Counted from the stretch's first letter, positions 51,181-63,300 are shown. The stretch: DNA of 64,000 nt from Tritrichomonas musculus (GCA_039105265.1 JAPFFF010000010.1:2604001-2668000), one strand, 5' to 3'. Program-made: numbers and translations. Notes: generated by a model from the sequence alone, not told the origin.

Positions 51181-51787
51181 GCATCATTTGTCTCATATTT
51201 TTTTGGTCCGTTACCTCATACAAACCATTCTTGAACCCAATAACTCTATACTTTCCTGGCTGTACATTGGACCTTCTCTTCATCATTCCATCCTTTTCAT
51301 TATACAATTTTACCGACATCCCTTTTGGCAAATAGAATCCTTTACTCGTCATTATGTCATAATTCTCTTTACAAATATTCATCACAATCAACGATTCCAG
51401 TTCTTTATCTTCATGAACCATCCTCGGAGACACACTTTTCCTGGCATATTTTGAGAGTGTTTTATGAGGTGCGTTATTATATTGCCTCACTAATTCTTCC
51501 ATTATTGATGGAGTAATTATCCCGATTCCCATATTGTAAGCCATATCTCTCAGTGTCCTAATGACTCTATCTATCAGTCCCAAAGAACTGTGCATCGGGT
51601 CTGTTTTAACCTGTTTTTGCTCCTTTTTCATGAAGTCTGGATAGTTTCCCATTCTCATTCTTGGTGCAGTTTGCCACTCAATTCCATGTGTCCTATAGTA
51701 TTCTTGTGCCTTTCTTGAGTTAAAAGAGCCCTCTCCATCAAACGTCAGAGAGTAAGGGTGTGCATTTGGGAGGTCATATAAAGTTTA
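51158..51787 (-). pseudogene. Polinton integrase, C-terminal part (element 1)
   Basis: The visible part begins near YSLTFDGEGSFNSRKAQEYY, a retroviral-integrase core strand with its acidic residue. It continues through HSSLGLIDRVIRTLRDM, the helix after the core, to a chromodomain-like end (GKYRVIGFKNGLYEVT). Integrases of this type insert Polintons with short target duplications. The gene is partial because element 2 starts at its upstream side. It converges on the polymerase of the same element. Confidence 0.8.
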
Positions 51788-51910
51788 AAGTTAACGGTTG
51801 CTACTTTTGAATATTCATCTTTGAATTTACATCTTTGAACCTGACCAAAAATAACAACAACGAAAAATAGAACTTTCAAAAATTTTTTATTTTTTTATCA
51901 GCAATTTATA

Positions 51911-52117
51911 ATGTCAAACCAAGCCGAACAATTAAGCACCCTCATTAATAGAATCAACAAAAAGCTAAAAGGATGGAGACCTGCATTAAAATACCTCTAC
52001 GATAATGATGATGTTGTTGACGGAGTACTAAAAGAGATAAATCACTTTATTGAACAACTAAAGAAATTCAACGGTCCTATTGAATTAATTGCTGAACTTG
52101 AAGAACTCATTTATTAA
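51911..52117 (+). CDS. small helical protein of element 2
   Basis: 68 residues, not recognised. Nearly all predicted helix (LINRINKKLKGWRPALKYLY, then FIEQLKKFNG), no membrane segment, ending in an acidic ELEELIY. It is the first gene inside the inferred left end. Small ORFs of this type are common near Polinton ends and their roles are unknown. Confidence 0.55.
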   Translation: MSNQAEQLSTLINRINKKLKGWRPALKYLYDNDDVVDGVLKEINHFIEQLKKFNGPIELIAELEELIY

Positions 52118-52174
52118 AAAGATATCTGAAGTGTCTTCAATGACGTTTTTATTTTTGTTTTTTGTTTTTTAATT

Positions 52175-52179
52175 TCACT
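52175..52179 (+). promoter_or_regulatory. initiator-like TCACT in element 2
   Basis: TCACTC lies 13 bases before the ATG at 52188, after a T-rich stretch; the spacing matches the host initiator pattern. Confidence 0.45.
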
Positions 52180-52187
52180 CTAAAGAT

Positions 52188-52646
52188 ATGTCAACACCAA
52201 AAGTTTATGATTACATCAATTCACTTATTGATATGTTGGATGAATCAGAGAAGTTCAAACAATGTGATTTCTCAATTCTGTGTGATAGATATCCAATACC
52301 TTGTGGAAAGGCTGCATATAAATCTAAAGTGATATACATATCATTGAAGAACAAAGATAATGCATTCAAACGATTATATTATGATAAGATTGTTGAACTT
52401 GGACTCGAATATATAACATTAACATCAAATGTTAGAAGAAGAATATCAACAACATCTATTGAGTTCTTCGTTGAAGGTTCAAATAAAGAGCAATCATTTA
52501 AAGAATACAAGTATTATAATTACAGTATCAGAAAGGCAACAGATAAGAAAACAAAAGAACTCATTGAACAAATGAGACAAAAATATAATATCAATACACC
52601 ACAACTGTTTGTTGGTGTTCAACAACAAATTGTATTAGATGAATGA
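52188..52646 (+). CDS. hypothetical protein of element 2
   Basis: 152 residues, not recognised. A helical start (VYDYINSLIDMLDES) is followed by a mixed region with two cysteine pairs and then KYYNYSIRKATDKKTKEL and a helix. There is no signal peptide or membrane segment. Its 3' end overlaps the convergent packaging ATPase gene by 12 bases, showing the tight gene packing of the element. An initiator-like motif supports the start. Confidence 0.65.
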   Translation: MSTPKVYDYINSLIDMLDESEKFKQCDFSILCDRYPIPCGKAAYKSKVIYISLKNKDNAFKRLYYDKIVELGLEYITLTSNVRRRISTTSIEFFVEGSNKEQSFKEYKYYNYSIRKATDKKTKELIEQMRQKYNINTPQLFVGVQQQIVLDE

Positions 52647-53579
52647 AAGGTTATTAGTTCGAACATTGATTAAAACGAATTGATGTGCTTTCATTGTTCT
52701 GTATCGATTCCATAACTCTTCGAAATCTATTGGAAATGGAACTTGTTGATATATGTAGCCGAGTTTCTGTCGTGAATAACCACTGAAGATGAAGAATGAT
52801 GTTGCATTATTTTTCCATTCAGTTGTTAAAGCTTTGAAGAACTGGATGTTAACGAATATGATTAGATTCTTGTGTCGAAGCTGACTAATGGTATTGATAA
52901 AATAGGATGATTTAATTAGTTTCGATTTCAAGAAGTCTTCACAAAGAATGATAGTATTTAGCGGTTTATTCGGTTGACCTAGTTTATTGATATGAAGAAA
53001 CTCAAACATATCGTTTAACTTCTTTTCATTTTGCTTCGCAAAAGGGGACTCCGTCCCTTCGATTACTATTTTTGGTGTTGATGAATATTTGTTATACAAT
53101 TCTTTATATAAATCAAGTTGTTTAAGATATTCTTCAGCATTGCTGTCAGCAACAGTTTTTATTGGTAGCTGTATCAATTCGCGTTGGCTTTCGAATGTAG
53201 CATCGTTGATTGTTCCGTTTCGTGATACATAAACAATTAAATGAAAGCCAGCGTTCTTCATTCGAGACATTTGAATAACATCTCGTAGCATTATATGACT
53301 CTTTCCTTTACCTTGCTGACCAACGAGTATGTTCAATGAATTGTAATATGAATAAATACCGTTTGCGATTGGTCTGATTGATTCATTCTTTATTTTTGAT
53401 TCATTGCGTTGATATGCTTTGTTCATCTCATCATCAATATTAAATGTCTTTTCATTAACTGTTGGTTTGAATGATTCATATTCAAATGCAAAGCTCATTT
53501 GGTCATCATCATAATCAGAACCACTAGAGAATAAAATCTCATTATAATTAAAGTGCGTCGGTTTCATGAAACGTTTCAT
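52635..53579 (-). CDS. FtsK/HerA-type genome-packaging ATPase (A32-like)
   Basis: 314 residues. The Walker A motif GQQGKGKSH lies near residue 90 after a strand (LNILVG), and a Walker B-like TIILCEDF near 215 is followed by a serine/asparagine-rich sensor region (SYFINTISQLRHKNLIIFVN). This layout and length fit the packaging ATPases of Polintons, virophages and poxvirus A32, which pump DNA into the capsid. Its presence implies that the element family makes or made virus particles. The start ATG lies in a 14-bp palindrome (ATGAAACGTTTCAT). Confidence 0.82.
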   Translation of the reverse strand: MKRFMKPTHFNYNEILFSSGSDYDDDQMSFAFEYESFKPTVNEKTFNIDDEMNKAYQRNESKIKNESIRPIANGIYSYYNSLNILVGQQGKGKSHIMLRDVIQMSRMKNAGFHLIVYVSRNGTINDATFESQRELIQLPIKTVADSNAEEYLKQLDLYKELYNKYSSTPKIVIEGTESPFAKQNEKKLNDMFEFLHINKLGQPNKPLNTIILCEDFLKSKLIKSSYFINTISQLRHKNLIIFVNIQFFKALTTEWKNNATSFFIFSGYSRQKLGYIYQQVPFPIDFEELWNRYRTMKAHQFVLINVRTNNLSFI

Positions 53580-53603
53580 TTCTTTAGTTTTCGTTAAAGC
53601 TCT

Positions 53604-53735
53604 TCATGAATACATTTTTGTTCTTATCTCTTCACTGAGTTCTGGTTCTTTGTCAGGCATCATTAATGATACTTCAACAATCTTCACTAAAAATAAACCT
53701 GTTAATAATGAAACAACTAATATTTCATATATCAT
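53604..53735 (-). CDS. 43-residue single-membrane-span protein
   Basis: A short frame between the ATPase and the next minus-strand gene. It reads MIYEILVVSLLTGLFLVKIV, one hydrophobic helix, followed by an acidic tail (PDKEPELSEEIR). Location in an otherwise empty 166-bp gap, same strand as both neighbours and a typical membrane-peptide layout argue for a real gene; small virion membrane proteins of this kind occur in virus-like elements. No homologue can be named. Confidence 0.5.
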   Translation of the reverse strand: MIYEILVVSLLTGLFLVKIVEVSLMMPDKEPELSEEIRTKMYS

Positions 53736-53745
53736 TTATTGGTTT

Positions 53746-54315
53746 TTAAATACATGTTTTCAATGAAATGTTGTGTCTAATGAGTTCTGTATAAATGCTA
53801 TTATATTTGTATTTCAAGTCATTTGATTCATTATTTTTGTAAACCAATATCCTATCAATTAAAAGATATTTGGAACGAGAAACACAACCATTACACGCAC
53901 AATCATCATTGACAATCAATTCAACTTTATCAGCTTGTGTTAGTAATTTGATGAGCTCCATTAATGTATTTGAATGACAAATCAATAAATCATTGACTTT
54001 TATTGGGTTTGTTTCATAGATTGATAACAATATCTCAAGGAATTTGTTTTTGGTTTCAAGTTCTGTTATATCAGCACCAATATCACTGATACCTCTTTCT
54101 AGTGAAACGCTGTTTGTTGGTTGCGGTGATTGATATACTCCACTCATCTGAGGTATAGTAAAATTTGTGGCTTGAGATGTTTGAGGTAATGGTTGAACTG
54201 ATGGATATTCAACTGGTTGTGGTTGCTTTGGTTTGATGTTTATATTAATACTGGTTGATTGTTCCTGCTTAACTGATGCATCGTTTTCTGACGATAATAT
54301 ACGAGCTTTATTCAT
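53746..54315 (-). CDS. hypothetical protein of element 2
   Basis: 189 residues from the first ATG (MNKARILSSEND); the open frame extends upstream only through a non-ATG start. The N-terminal third is Pro/Gln/Ser-rich and probably disordered (PKQPQPVEYPSVQPLPQ). A helical region follows (ITELETKNKFLEILLSIYE), then a CACNGCVSRSKYLLIDRI stretch with closely spaced cysteines that could bind a metal. Not recognised; a minor structural role is only a guess. Confidence 0.62.
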   Translation of the reverse strand: MNKARILSSENDASVKQEQSTSININIKPKQPQPVEYPSVQPLPQTSQATNFTIPQMSGVYQSPQPTNSVSLERGISDIGADITELETKNKFLEILLSIYETNPIKVNDLLICHSNTLMELIKLLTQADKVELIVNDDCACNGCVSRSKYLLIDRILVYKNNESNDLKYKYNSIYTELIRHNISLKTCI

Positions 54316-54378
54316 ATTAAAGTTATTCGTTTTAGGTAAAAATAAAACCAATCAATGATGAGTCATTCAATGAATCAT

Positions 54379-54624
54379 TTACAAAGTCAACTGTTCAGCT
54401 GATTTGATACGTTCATCAATAGCTCTTAATTGTATTTTGATTGATTCAATATCATTAAATAGTTGTTTATATATCGACAATATGTGAATCATTTTATCAA
54501 ACTTCTCGCTTAATGCATCATCTTCAGAATTCATGCATTCATTGAATATCTTATCCTTTACCCTTCTAAACTGAGCGTGTAAAGCTGATGTATCACAACT
54601 TAAACCTTTAATTGCACTATTCAT
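54379..54624 (-). CDS. small coiled-coil protein of element 2
   Basis: 81 residues, mostly helix with heptad-like spacing (MIHILSIYKQLFNDIESIKI, then AIDERIKSAEQL). No membrane segment. It lies in a compact run of minus-strand genes with spacers of 40-65 bases. Function unknown. Confidence 0.55.
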   Translation of the reverse strand: MNSAIKGLSCDTSALHAQFRRVKDKIFNECMNSEDDALSEKFDKMIHILSIYKQLFNDIESIKIQLRAIDERIKSAEQLTL

Positions 54625-54662
54625 TTTAAACCAAAAATAAACAAATTAATTAAATGATATTT

Positions 54663-55013
54663 TTATTCTTTGTTGTTCTTAAATGCCAATAATCTATTAA
54701 TCATATATGATGATACATTTAACTTCAATTTTTCCTTCAATAAGTTTTGTGTATATGAACACCTTTTGTGTGCTGGCAACTTATTTACATCATTCATTAC
54801 TTTATCATCAAGGAATTCTAAAACTTTTTCACGTTCATCCTTGTTCAAGAACTTTGATGAATTGAATATTGAACGCGTTCTTTTATGGTTTGCTTCTGTA
54901 TTTGCTTCTTCATTTGTTTCTTCTTCTTCACTTACTTCTTGTTTTGATTCTAATATCAAAAGTAATTTATGTATTTCTTCAATGTGTTTTATTATTTCTC
55001 TTAACTCAGACAT
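54663..55013 (-). CDS. hypothetical helical protein of element 2
   Basis: 116 residues. A helix (IIKHIEEIHKLLLILESKQ) and an acidic linker (EEEETNEEANTEAN) precede a basic C-terminal domain (HKRTRSIFNSSKFLNKDERE, LPAHKRCSYTQNLLKEKLK), which might bind DNA. It is divergent to the polymerase gene, with only ~90 bases between them, so the two probably share a promoter region. Not recognised. Confidence 0.58.
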   Translation of the reverse strand: MSELREIIKHIEEIHKLLLILESKQEVSEEEETNEEANTEANHKRTRSIFNSSKFLNKDEREKVLEFLDDKVMNDVNKLPAHKRCSYTQNLLKEKLKLNVSSYMINRLLAFKNNKE

Positions 55014-55105
55014 TTTAATGAAATAAAAAACTCAAAAAAAAATTTATTTTTTGATTTAACATTTTTTCAAAATTCAAATAATTTGATTTTTTAATTATAT
55101 CATAA

Positions 55106-58100
55106 ATGAGTTCTCGTTATTACTATCAAAAAGATACCAAATCATTTGTTATTGAACAAATCAGGTATATCAATAATGAACTTCAATTAAAACCTCGTTT
55201 GTCAACATCTAAACCTAGTGATTATGATGTTAAACATTTCAAGTCAATCTTAGAAAATTATCTAACTTCATTTGGTTTTAGAGAACATGAAGGTAATAGA
55301 ATAGATGACATATCAATATTAGATTTCGTCAATAGAATGAAGAAAGAAGCAGAAGAACAAGAAGAAGAGGAGGAAGAGGAACAATTTGAAGAAGAAGAAC
55401 AAGATGATGAACAAAAACTAAAACAAAAACAAATCGAGGTCAGTATTAAAATAGCTCATGATGCACTCAACAAAGCCCTTCAATTAATTAAATCTGAAAA
55501 TATATTATTAAGACCATTACCACCAAAGACAAACAAACAGCCTCAACGATATGAAGACATTCGATTTAACAATGAAAATGCTGAATTAATTGAATACCTC
55601 AAAAAGTTTGGCTATAAAGGTGTTCATTCAAAACATGATTCATATTTCATAATCAATGAACCTGAGAACTTTGATGAAGCAGTTGAAGCATGTAGTCATT
55701 TCATTGACCAATTCCCAAATGATAGTGAAAAGGTTGAACGATTAGATGAAGACAGTAAAGAACCAATTAAAATATATTACAAAAACGGTGTTTCATCAAT
55801 TGAAGACATCAATGAATATTTAACTGAAACAGTATTTAAACAAGAAGTGAAACCGTTCAAAATATATTTTCAATTGACTGGTATATTTGAGATACCACCA
55901 AAGAATGAAAGTGAAAGATATACATATGAGGCAAGTGATATTAATTGGAAGAATTATAAATCACCAATTCCGATAATTGTTAGAGAGAATAAAGATATTG
56001 ACAAAGTTAAACTGTATATTGAATCAAAGATTCATGAATATGAAACCACGGCTTCAAACATCAAATTATGTATCGTTTGGTCAGTATCATTTACAATCTC
56101 ACGTGTAGTTAAGATAACAGGAAAGATTGATGAGGTTTCAGAAATGTTTGGCAAAAATAAATATATCATTATTGATAACGTTGATGATTGTTTATGTTGG
56201 TATCGTTTCCTTGCTTGTTGTTTGTTTCCTGAACTAACAAATCAAAACAAAGATGAAAAGAAAACAAAATATAATACAGCTAACAGAACCAAAGCAGCAA
56301 AGAAAATATTATGTGAAGACCATGGAATAACTTATTCAACTAAACCTACAAAAGAAGCAAATCAATTAATAAACTCATTCAAAGGTATCACGATTGAAGA
56401 AATGAAGGAATCAGCCAAGAATCATAACATCAATGTCAACATCTATGAATATGACAAAGAGAAACATATTTATGATATTCAAGACCAATGGCATAACACA
56501 GACGAATCAAACAAAACGTTTTCAGCTCTCTTGTATTCAAAGGATAAGATAATTCACATAATGTACATCATCAATGCTGAAGCATTAACAAATATTCATA
56601 TTTGTCCTCATTGTGGTTCATACATTCACAAAGGAAATCACAATATTGACAGATTCAACAGACATGTAGATAAATGTGATGGCAAATTCAAAAAGGATTT
56701 CATTCCTTCACGAGAAGCTTTACCATATTGTCCACACATTTTAAACAATCCTGTTTATTTGTATTGTCTTTCATATGAACTTGAATGGAAGCCAACAATT
56801 CATTATATCACTTATGATTTTGAAACAATGGAGCAAAAGATTGAAAAGAAAGTTAGTGATAAATCAGTTATCAATTCTCGATTGATTCCTTTGAGTGTTT
56901 CATCATGTGTGAAACTTGATAAAGGTTTGATAACAAAGAACTTTGATATAAGAACAAATGAATTCATTGCCAAATGGATTGACTGGTTATTTGTTGCTGG
57001 CTGTGATGTGTATGTTGATAAGTTGAATCATTTGAAGAGCTTTATTAAAGATAAATCGGAAGAAGAACTCAATAAAATAGATTCATCATTGAAAACAATA
57101 ACAGTATTCGGTTTTAATTCATCACGATTTGATTCAAACTTATTCAAAGAGCAATTGATTAAAAATCATTGGTCTATCGATAGCGGAATGATTGGAACAG
57201 CTACATCATTAAAGCAATTTATATTGAAATCATCAAAGTACCCCATTCGATTACGATTCATTGATGCACAAGCATTTGTTGCTGGTGGTACGCTCAAACA
57301 ATTTGGAATTGATTTTGGTGGGATTTCTAACAGTTCGAAAGGTGTATTTCCTTATGAAGCAATCAACAATGAAAATTATAATGAAGTGTTATCAAAGAGT
57401 GAACCATTCGCATATGAAGACTTTTGCAGTTATCTCAATCAAAAGAATCCATTAACAAAAGCTGATTATGAAGAGTATTTGATTGATTCAAAGAGGTTTG
57501 CAACACGTTGGGATTATTTGTTATCATACAATGACAAAGATGTTGAAATGATGATTAATCCTATTGACAACCTTATTCAAATGAATGCTGAATATAAAGT
57601 TGATTTGATTAGCAATCTTTCATTGTCAAAGAACGCTTCATGTATCAAATATGCTCTCGCTTACAAAGATTTCAACCCGAAGAACGACTATGAAATCATC
57701 AACAAATCAAATACATTCAAACCAACAATGAAATGGTGGTTAAATAAATGTGATAACTATAGAAAGCAAGATGAGAAACATAATTTTTGCTTGCAAAAAG
57801 GCGATTCATCGCTTCAATCAAATCAAAATCAACGTGATATATCAAAATGTGTTAGTGAAAAAGATTTCGAAGCATTCATGAAATTGTATGAATCAAATGA
57901 AACAGGCAAATGTCATTTGTGTGGTGAACACTTCACTTACAACAACAAACCAACACTAGACCGAATAGATAACAACAAAGGACATCAGATTGATAACTGC
58001 CTACTGTCTTGTGCTGAATGTAATCGTTTGAGACAAAGAGATGATGACAAGATAACAAGAACCAAAATACAATTGAAGAAATTCTGCAAGCTCCATCATT

Positions 58101-59687
58101 TGCCAACACTCATAACTGATGAAAAAGAATACTACAACTTGAGAGAGAATATAACGGGAGGGTTATCAAATGTACTTCATCGAGTGAACATCAGAGGTCA
58201 AACATTAATCAATAAACTCAAATATGATGCCGTTAATGACAGAATCATTAGCTATGACACTTCAAACATAGTCTCACACGTTGCTGGAATTGATTTCAAT
58301 TCATTGTATCCCTCATCATTCAGTTCAGTAAAACATTCATTCAATCCTTATCACGGAGGAATCATGTACATGCCTGGTTCATTTATAAAACGCTTTGATG
58401 TTTATGATGAAGATGGAAACAAGAATGAAAAGGTGTTCATTGCTGCAATGAATATCATTCAATCAAAGAAGCGATTTGATGCAAACCCTGAGTTTATATT
58501 CAAAGCTGAAGTCAAATTGAGATGCCCAAAGAATAAAATTAATGATTTGATTAATTTCCCTCCTGTGTTTAGAAACATCAATATAATGAATGATGAACAA
58601 ACGATTGGAAGTTATATGTACAAATATATGAAAGACAATAAACTGAATTCAGCCGATAAAGAAACAAGAAAGCTGACAATGTTGCTTGATACATGCGGAA
58701 CATTTATGACGTTCTCGAATTACCTTTTATGGTTTTTAATTGACCACGGACTTATAGTTGATGACATTAAGAGCTTGAGTTTATACGAGGCTCATGACGG
58801 ATTCAATCAATTTGTTTGCGAGTTTATGAAGAAGCGTCAAGATATATTGTCAGGTAAAGGCACACGGAAACGAAAAGTTTTACAAGATTAGTATGAACGG
58901 ATCTTACGGATATGACGGTATGAATTCAGAGAACTTCAACAAAGTCAGAATTGTTGATAAAAATAAAGCCTTTCAATTGATTGCATCCGATACTTATCGT
59001 AATGGATGTAAATTGTCAAATGATTGTTATTTGATACAATCACAACCTCATTCATTCAAATGTAATACATGTCTTCAGGAATCATTTTGGACATTAGACA
59101 ATGCGAAATACTGGTATTTGACTTTCCTTTATGACTTTCTATACAAATGCATTGACATGAATAAAATTCATTTCAACTCGGTCGATACAGATAGTCTGTA
59201 CATGTCTATAGCTGGTGATATGAATAAACCGATTGACCAGTTGTTTGATTACGTCATCAAAGACAAATCATTTTATGATAAACACATTTATAGCTTTATG
59301 CCAAATCCTGCAATCAATGATGTATATGATGAGAAAAAGATACTCGGATGCTGTGTAGAAAAGTTTGGAGCAAATCAAGTTGCTTTGTGTGCTAAATGTT
59401 ATACGATTTGGTCAGATGACAAAACAATTTCATTAAAGCTCAAAGGTGTTTCATTGAAGAAGAACAACATCAAATCAAGTGATTACAAAAATGTCATTGA
59501 AAAGCAATCAGTAATGAAAGGAAAGAATATAAACCTTCAAATGAATTCACAACTGATGAGTAAAATAACTGTAATCAAAAATGCATTAACAGCAGCACAT
59601 TCAAAAATGTTGGTATTATCAAATCATTGTTGTTGTCCTTATGTCAATGGTTTCACTGCAAAGGATTATTTCATTGAGAATCATTAA
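55106..59687 (+). pseudogene. protein-primed DNA polymerase B of Polinton element 2
   Basis: A large family B polymerase gene, interrupted about once. In order it shows a Glu-rich linker (~90-115), a DDCLCWYRFLACCLFPE stretch near 355, a zinc finger (CPHCGSYIHKGNHN..HVDKC, ~500-525), exonuclease motifs (YITYDFETMEQ, ~568; FGFNSSRFDSNLF, ~667), an HNH-type module (CHLCGEHF..LDRIDNN..CAECNRLR, ~935-978), and the polymerase motifs DFNSLYPSS, NGSYGYDG and SVDTDSLYMS. It differs clearly from the element-1 polymerase, so the two elements belong to different lineages. It would replicate the element by protein priming. The HNH module between the exonuclease and polymerase halves is unusual. Confidence 0.88.
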
Positions 59688-59742
59688 ACAATTAATTTGA
59701 TGATTTTATTTTAAAAAATCAATTTTTTTATTTTTGTTATAA

Positions 59743-60381
59743 ATGAGTCAACCAACTGAACAAACACAAATTGAAAATGCTGAAGCTGAATTTGAACCTT
59801 TGAAAGGTTTTGAAAGTGATTATGAAATTCAAACAACTTTCCCTTATAACATCAAGAATAAGAAAACAGGAAAAATAATAGCTGAAGGTGAATACAGACA
59901 AAATGTTTATCCGTGTGTAAACCTAAATAACAAAATATATTATAAACATATTCTTGTAGCAAAGCAATTTATTGAAAACCCTAATAATCTACCACAAGTC
60001 GACCATAAGAATAGAATCAAAACTGATTATCATCTTGATAATTTACGATTTGTATCAAGTTCAGAGAATAATAAAAATAAATCAAATTATAAAGGTATTC
60101 AATATGAATTCATTGATGACATACCTGATGATGCAATTGTTATTGATTTCTATGAAACAAAGACAGAAAGGAAAGAATTTGAAGAAAACACGTATTATTA
60201 TTACCATGATGATACTAATAATGAAGACATTTTTTATGCAAAGATTACTGATAATATTTATAAAATTCTTCATATCAATACAAATAAATCAGGCAATGAA
60301 TTTATTTCAATGAACGATATAAATAATCAAAAAGTTAGCGTATATATTAATAGATTCAAACATCAACATGATTTGATTTGA
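59743..60381 (+). CDS. NUMOD4/HNH-type endonuclease
   Basis: 212 residues. The N-terminus (EPLKGFESDYEIQTTFPYNI) fits a NUMOD4 module. It is followed by the HNH core: YYKHILVAKQFIENPNNLPQ, VDHKNRIKTDYHLDNLRFVS and SSENNKNKSNYKG, where the first His, the His-Lys-Asn stretch and the terminal Asn fit the family. Such enzymes nick or cut DNA and often spread as homing genes in phages and giant viruses. The C-terminal ~90 residues (acidic, Tyr-rich) are unassigned. It is probably a guest gene that helps itself or the element spread. Confidence 0.82.
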   Translation: MSQPTEQTQIENAEAEFEPLKGFESDYEIQTTFPYNIKNKKTGKIIAEGEYRQNVYPCVNLNNKIYYKHILVAKQFIENPNNLPQVDHKNRIKTDYHLDNLRFVSSSENNKNKSNYKGIQYEFIDDIPDDAIVIDFYETKTERKEFEENTYYYYHDDTNNEDIFYAKITDNIYKILHINTNKSGNEFISMNDINNQKVSVYINRFKHQHDLI

Positions 60382-60382
60382 T

Positions 60383-63300
60383 TTACTCTTTGAATACAGC
60401 TAATGTTCTTTCATCAATGATACTTGTAATGATTCCAACAGTCATACGTTTTATTTTTGATGTTATTGCTGTCTCTCCTGAAAGAACTTTCAGCTTATTG
60501 TCTTCATTATCGATAAACACCTCATCACCGATTGAATAACATGATGAATCATTAACGCGAACCATATAATCACCATGTGAACTAAATGTGATACATTTAT
60601 TTTTGTCATCGATTCTGACACATATACCGACATATTCTTTCCATGTTCCTGATGTCTTGACACTACAAATACAATCAGTTGTATCATCAGCTGTTGAAGG
60701 TATCCATTCATCACCGACATGTTTGTAAACCTTACCTGTCATATACACAGGAGAACCTATAACGAAATCACTAACAGAGTTCATTGATGATTCAATCGGT
60801 GAGTAATGAGTGATTGTATTTGAACCGTTTGATGTAATTTTACCATTAACATGTAAATTAGAACCAATTATTGTACTTCTTCCTGTTGTAGAAACTTCAT
60901 AAGAAAATATATTTGAATTATCAAATAATATTCTATAATAAGCTGAATTACCTTGATTATAATATTGTATTTTTGCACATTTTGCTGAATTAAGACCAAT
61001 AACTATATTTGATTCACATAAATTTGGATTTTCTTGATAAACAAGTAATCCATTAGGTTCTTTACTTCCTATTTCTAATTTACTATAAAATAATACAATA
61101 TTATTATAAAAAGTTGTATTTGTTGTATTCCAGTTTATAAGATTTTCATTACCAACAACTCCTAAAGCTCCTGAATTATCGAAAAAGCTTAATGTTGCAG
61201 CTTCATTTTCAGTTGAACTTCTACCAAATATTAATGAATTTGTAAATGTTGAATCTGTAGTATTCGCATTTAATATTGACAATGTACCTGTAATAGTTGA
61301 ATCACCTTCTTTTAAAACACATCGTTCATCACAAGAATCCAAAGATACCTGAAGAGCTTCATTAGCCATAATATTAGTTAAACACATTGATGCTTTAGCT
61401 GATAATGGTTTATCATCATTATCCATCATTTTCTGTATGACTTCTTCTGGTAATTGTTCCTTTGGGTTCAATTGCAACTCACTATTTTTGAGAATATATT
61501 CATTTAAATCTTTATGAAGTAATAGTTTATCTTCAGGAATAACTTTAAATGCAGAGTCAATGATTACAGAACCAATAGCGGGAATTCCAGAATGCACACC
61601 GTAAAGAATTCCATTGATATCATCCCAAGCAATCACGACATCTGGTTCTCTACTGAGATACATCATGTGCCAATTATAATTACCTGGATTATCAACGGAA
61701 TCAATGTTCTTAATGATTTCATCGGTTTTGAATATGATATCAATATCTTGAATTACTTCAGGTAAATTAGCTTGTGAAAGCATCTTACCAACCAATTTAC
61801 TACCTTCACAGAATTCAATATGAGCGGTTTGTTTAGCTTCTATATCACCAGAATCAATGATTTCATCTTTATATTCAACTGTTAATGGAATATATTTTGC
61901 AGAATATGTCAAATCGTTTTTCTTTCGATATTCACCAAGATTATTATCACATTCACTTTTCAATGCATATTTACCTTCAGCAACTGTTTTCGTTTCATAC
62001 TTATCTAATTCATAAGCCAATTCATCCTCATCAACAAACTTCTCATCAGCTTGTGCGCTTGTATAATACGCTGTTAAGTCAACAGGTTCAGGTATTTCAC
62101 TCTTCAAAGCTAATTCATCATTTGTTTCTGCTAATGTTATTGTTATCGGAAGGTATTGATATTTATCATAAATTGCTCCAGTAAATTCATCCCACACTAA
62201 TTCAAAATACTCCCCTTCACTTTCAAATCCTTCAGCTTCATGTTGTTTAACGTTATATTCATCATCAGCATATAATTCATTTGTCTTAAATCTGATATCA
62301 AAATGGAATATATTACTACTATTGTCTAATTTATAACCAACCAAATGTGTTCCTTCTTTGAACGGTAAAACGTGAGATGTATCCATTCCGTTTTCTTCAT
62401 ATTCTTCTGGTACTGGACCTATATTAGGAAACATATATGTCTTGATTTCAATTGTGTATTCAGTTGATACATTCAAATTATCTCTCGTGATGTAATTCTT
62501 CAAATCATCTTTTGGAACATATCGTTCGGCACAATCATCCAAAGCCGATTGAAAACCTTCATTAACTGCTATACTTGTTAAACACATTGATGCTTGAGCT
62601 GATAATGGTTTATCATCTTCAGCCATCAATTTCTGAAACATTTCGTCGGGTAATAGTTCTTTTATGTTCAATTGCAACTCACTATTTTTGAGTACTTCCG
62701 GAATATCTGTCTTCATTGCATATCCTTTCAGTGTTTCATTCAATGTTGATTCATTGACCAAATCTGTTGGTATATCTGTTTTATTGGTCATAACATGCTC
62801 TACATATTTATACACAAATTCTCTTGTTAATTTAGCTGATAATACGTTTTTATCAAAAGAACGAATATATATATTATGTAGAAATTTTTCAACATCATCA
62901 TTATCAACTGTTGCTGTTTTAACAATCAATTTATTATCCTTGGTATATTCAAAAAAATCAGAAAGAACATACAAACATAAATTAGCCGATAATACATTGT
63001 TATCATTAGCAATTTCGCCTATATGTTGAAGAAATGTTGGAGCATCTTTATTATATTCTTTTTCATATGTAAGTATTTCAATATTATTGTTGTTTGTTAA
63101 ATCGCTCTTCAAAGCATATTTACCTTCAGCGACTGTTTTCGTTTCATACTTATCTAATTCATAAGCCAATTCATCCTCATCAACAAACTTCTCATCAGCT
63201 TGTGCGCTTGTATAATACGGTGTCAAGTCAACTGGTTCTGGTATATCTGTCTTCAATGCATATCCTTTTAATGCTTCATTTATTTTTGTCGTCAATGATT

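Larger units (their letters stand above)
47386..51788. mobile_element. Polinton/Maverick element 1 (partial, old virus-like element)
   Basis: Parts seen are a protein-primed family B DNA polymerase and, tail to tail with it, the end of a retroviral-type integrase; these two genes together define Polintons. The left limit is uncertain. 47386-47660 is non-coding, richer in G and C than the DNA before it, and contains the repeated phrase GATTTTAGGACT, so it may be the terminal region. The element is not whole in this window: element 2 begins inside its integrase. The polymerase frame is fully open, so the insertion is probably young. Capsid genes are not in view. Confidence 0.7.

Noticed and set aside
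53566-53766. 66-codon plus-strand frame beginning in the ATGAAACGTTTCAT palindrome
   Set aside because: It overlaps the better-supported minus-strand 43-residue membrane protein and opens only because the ATPase start codon is palindromic.
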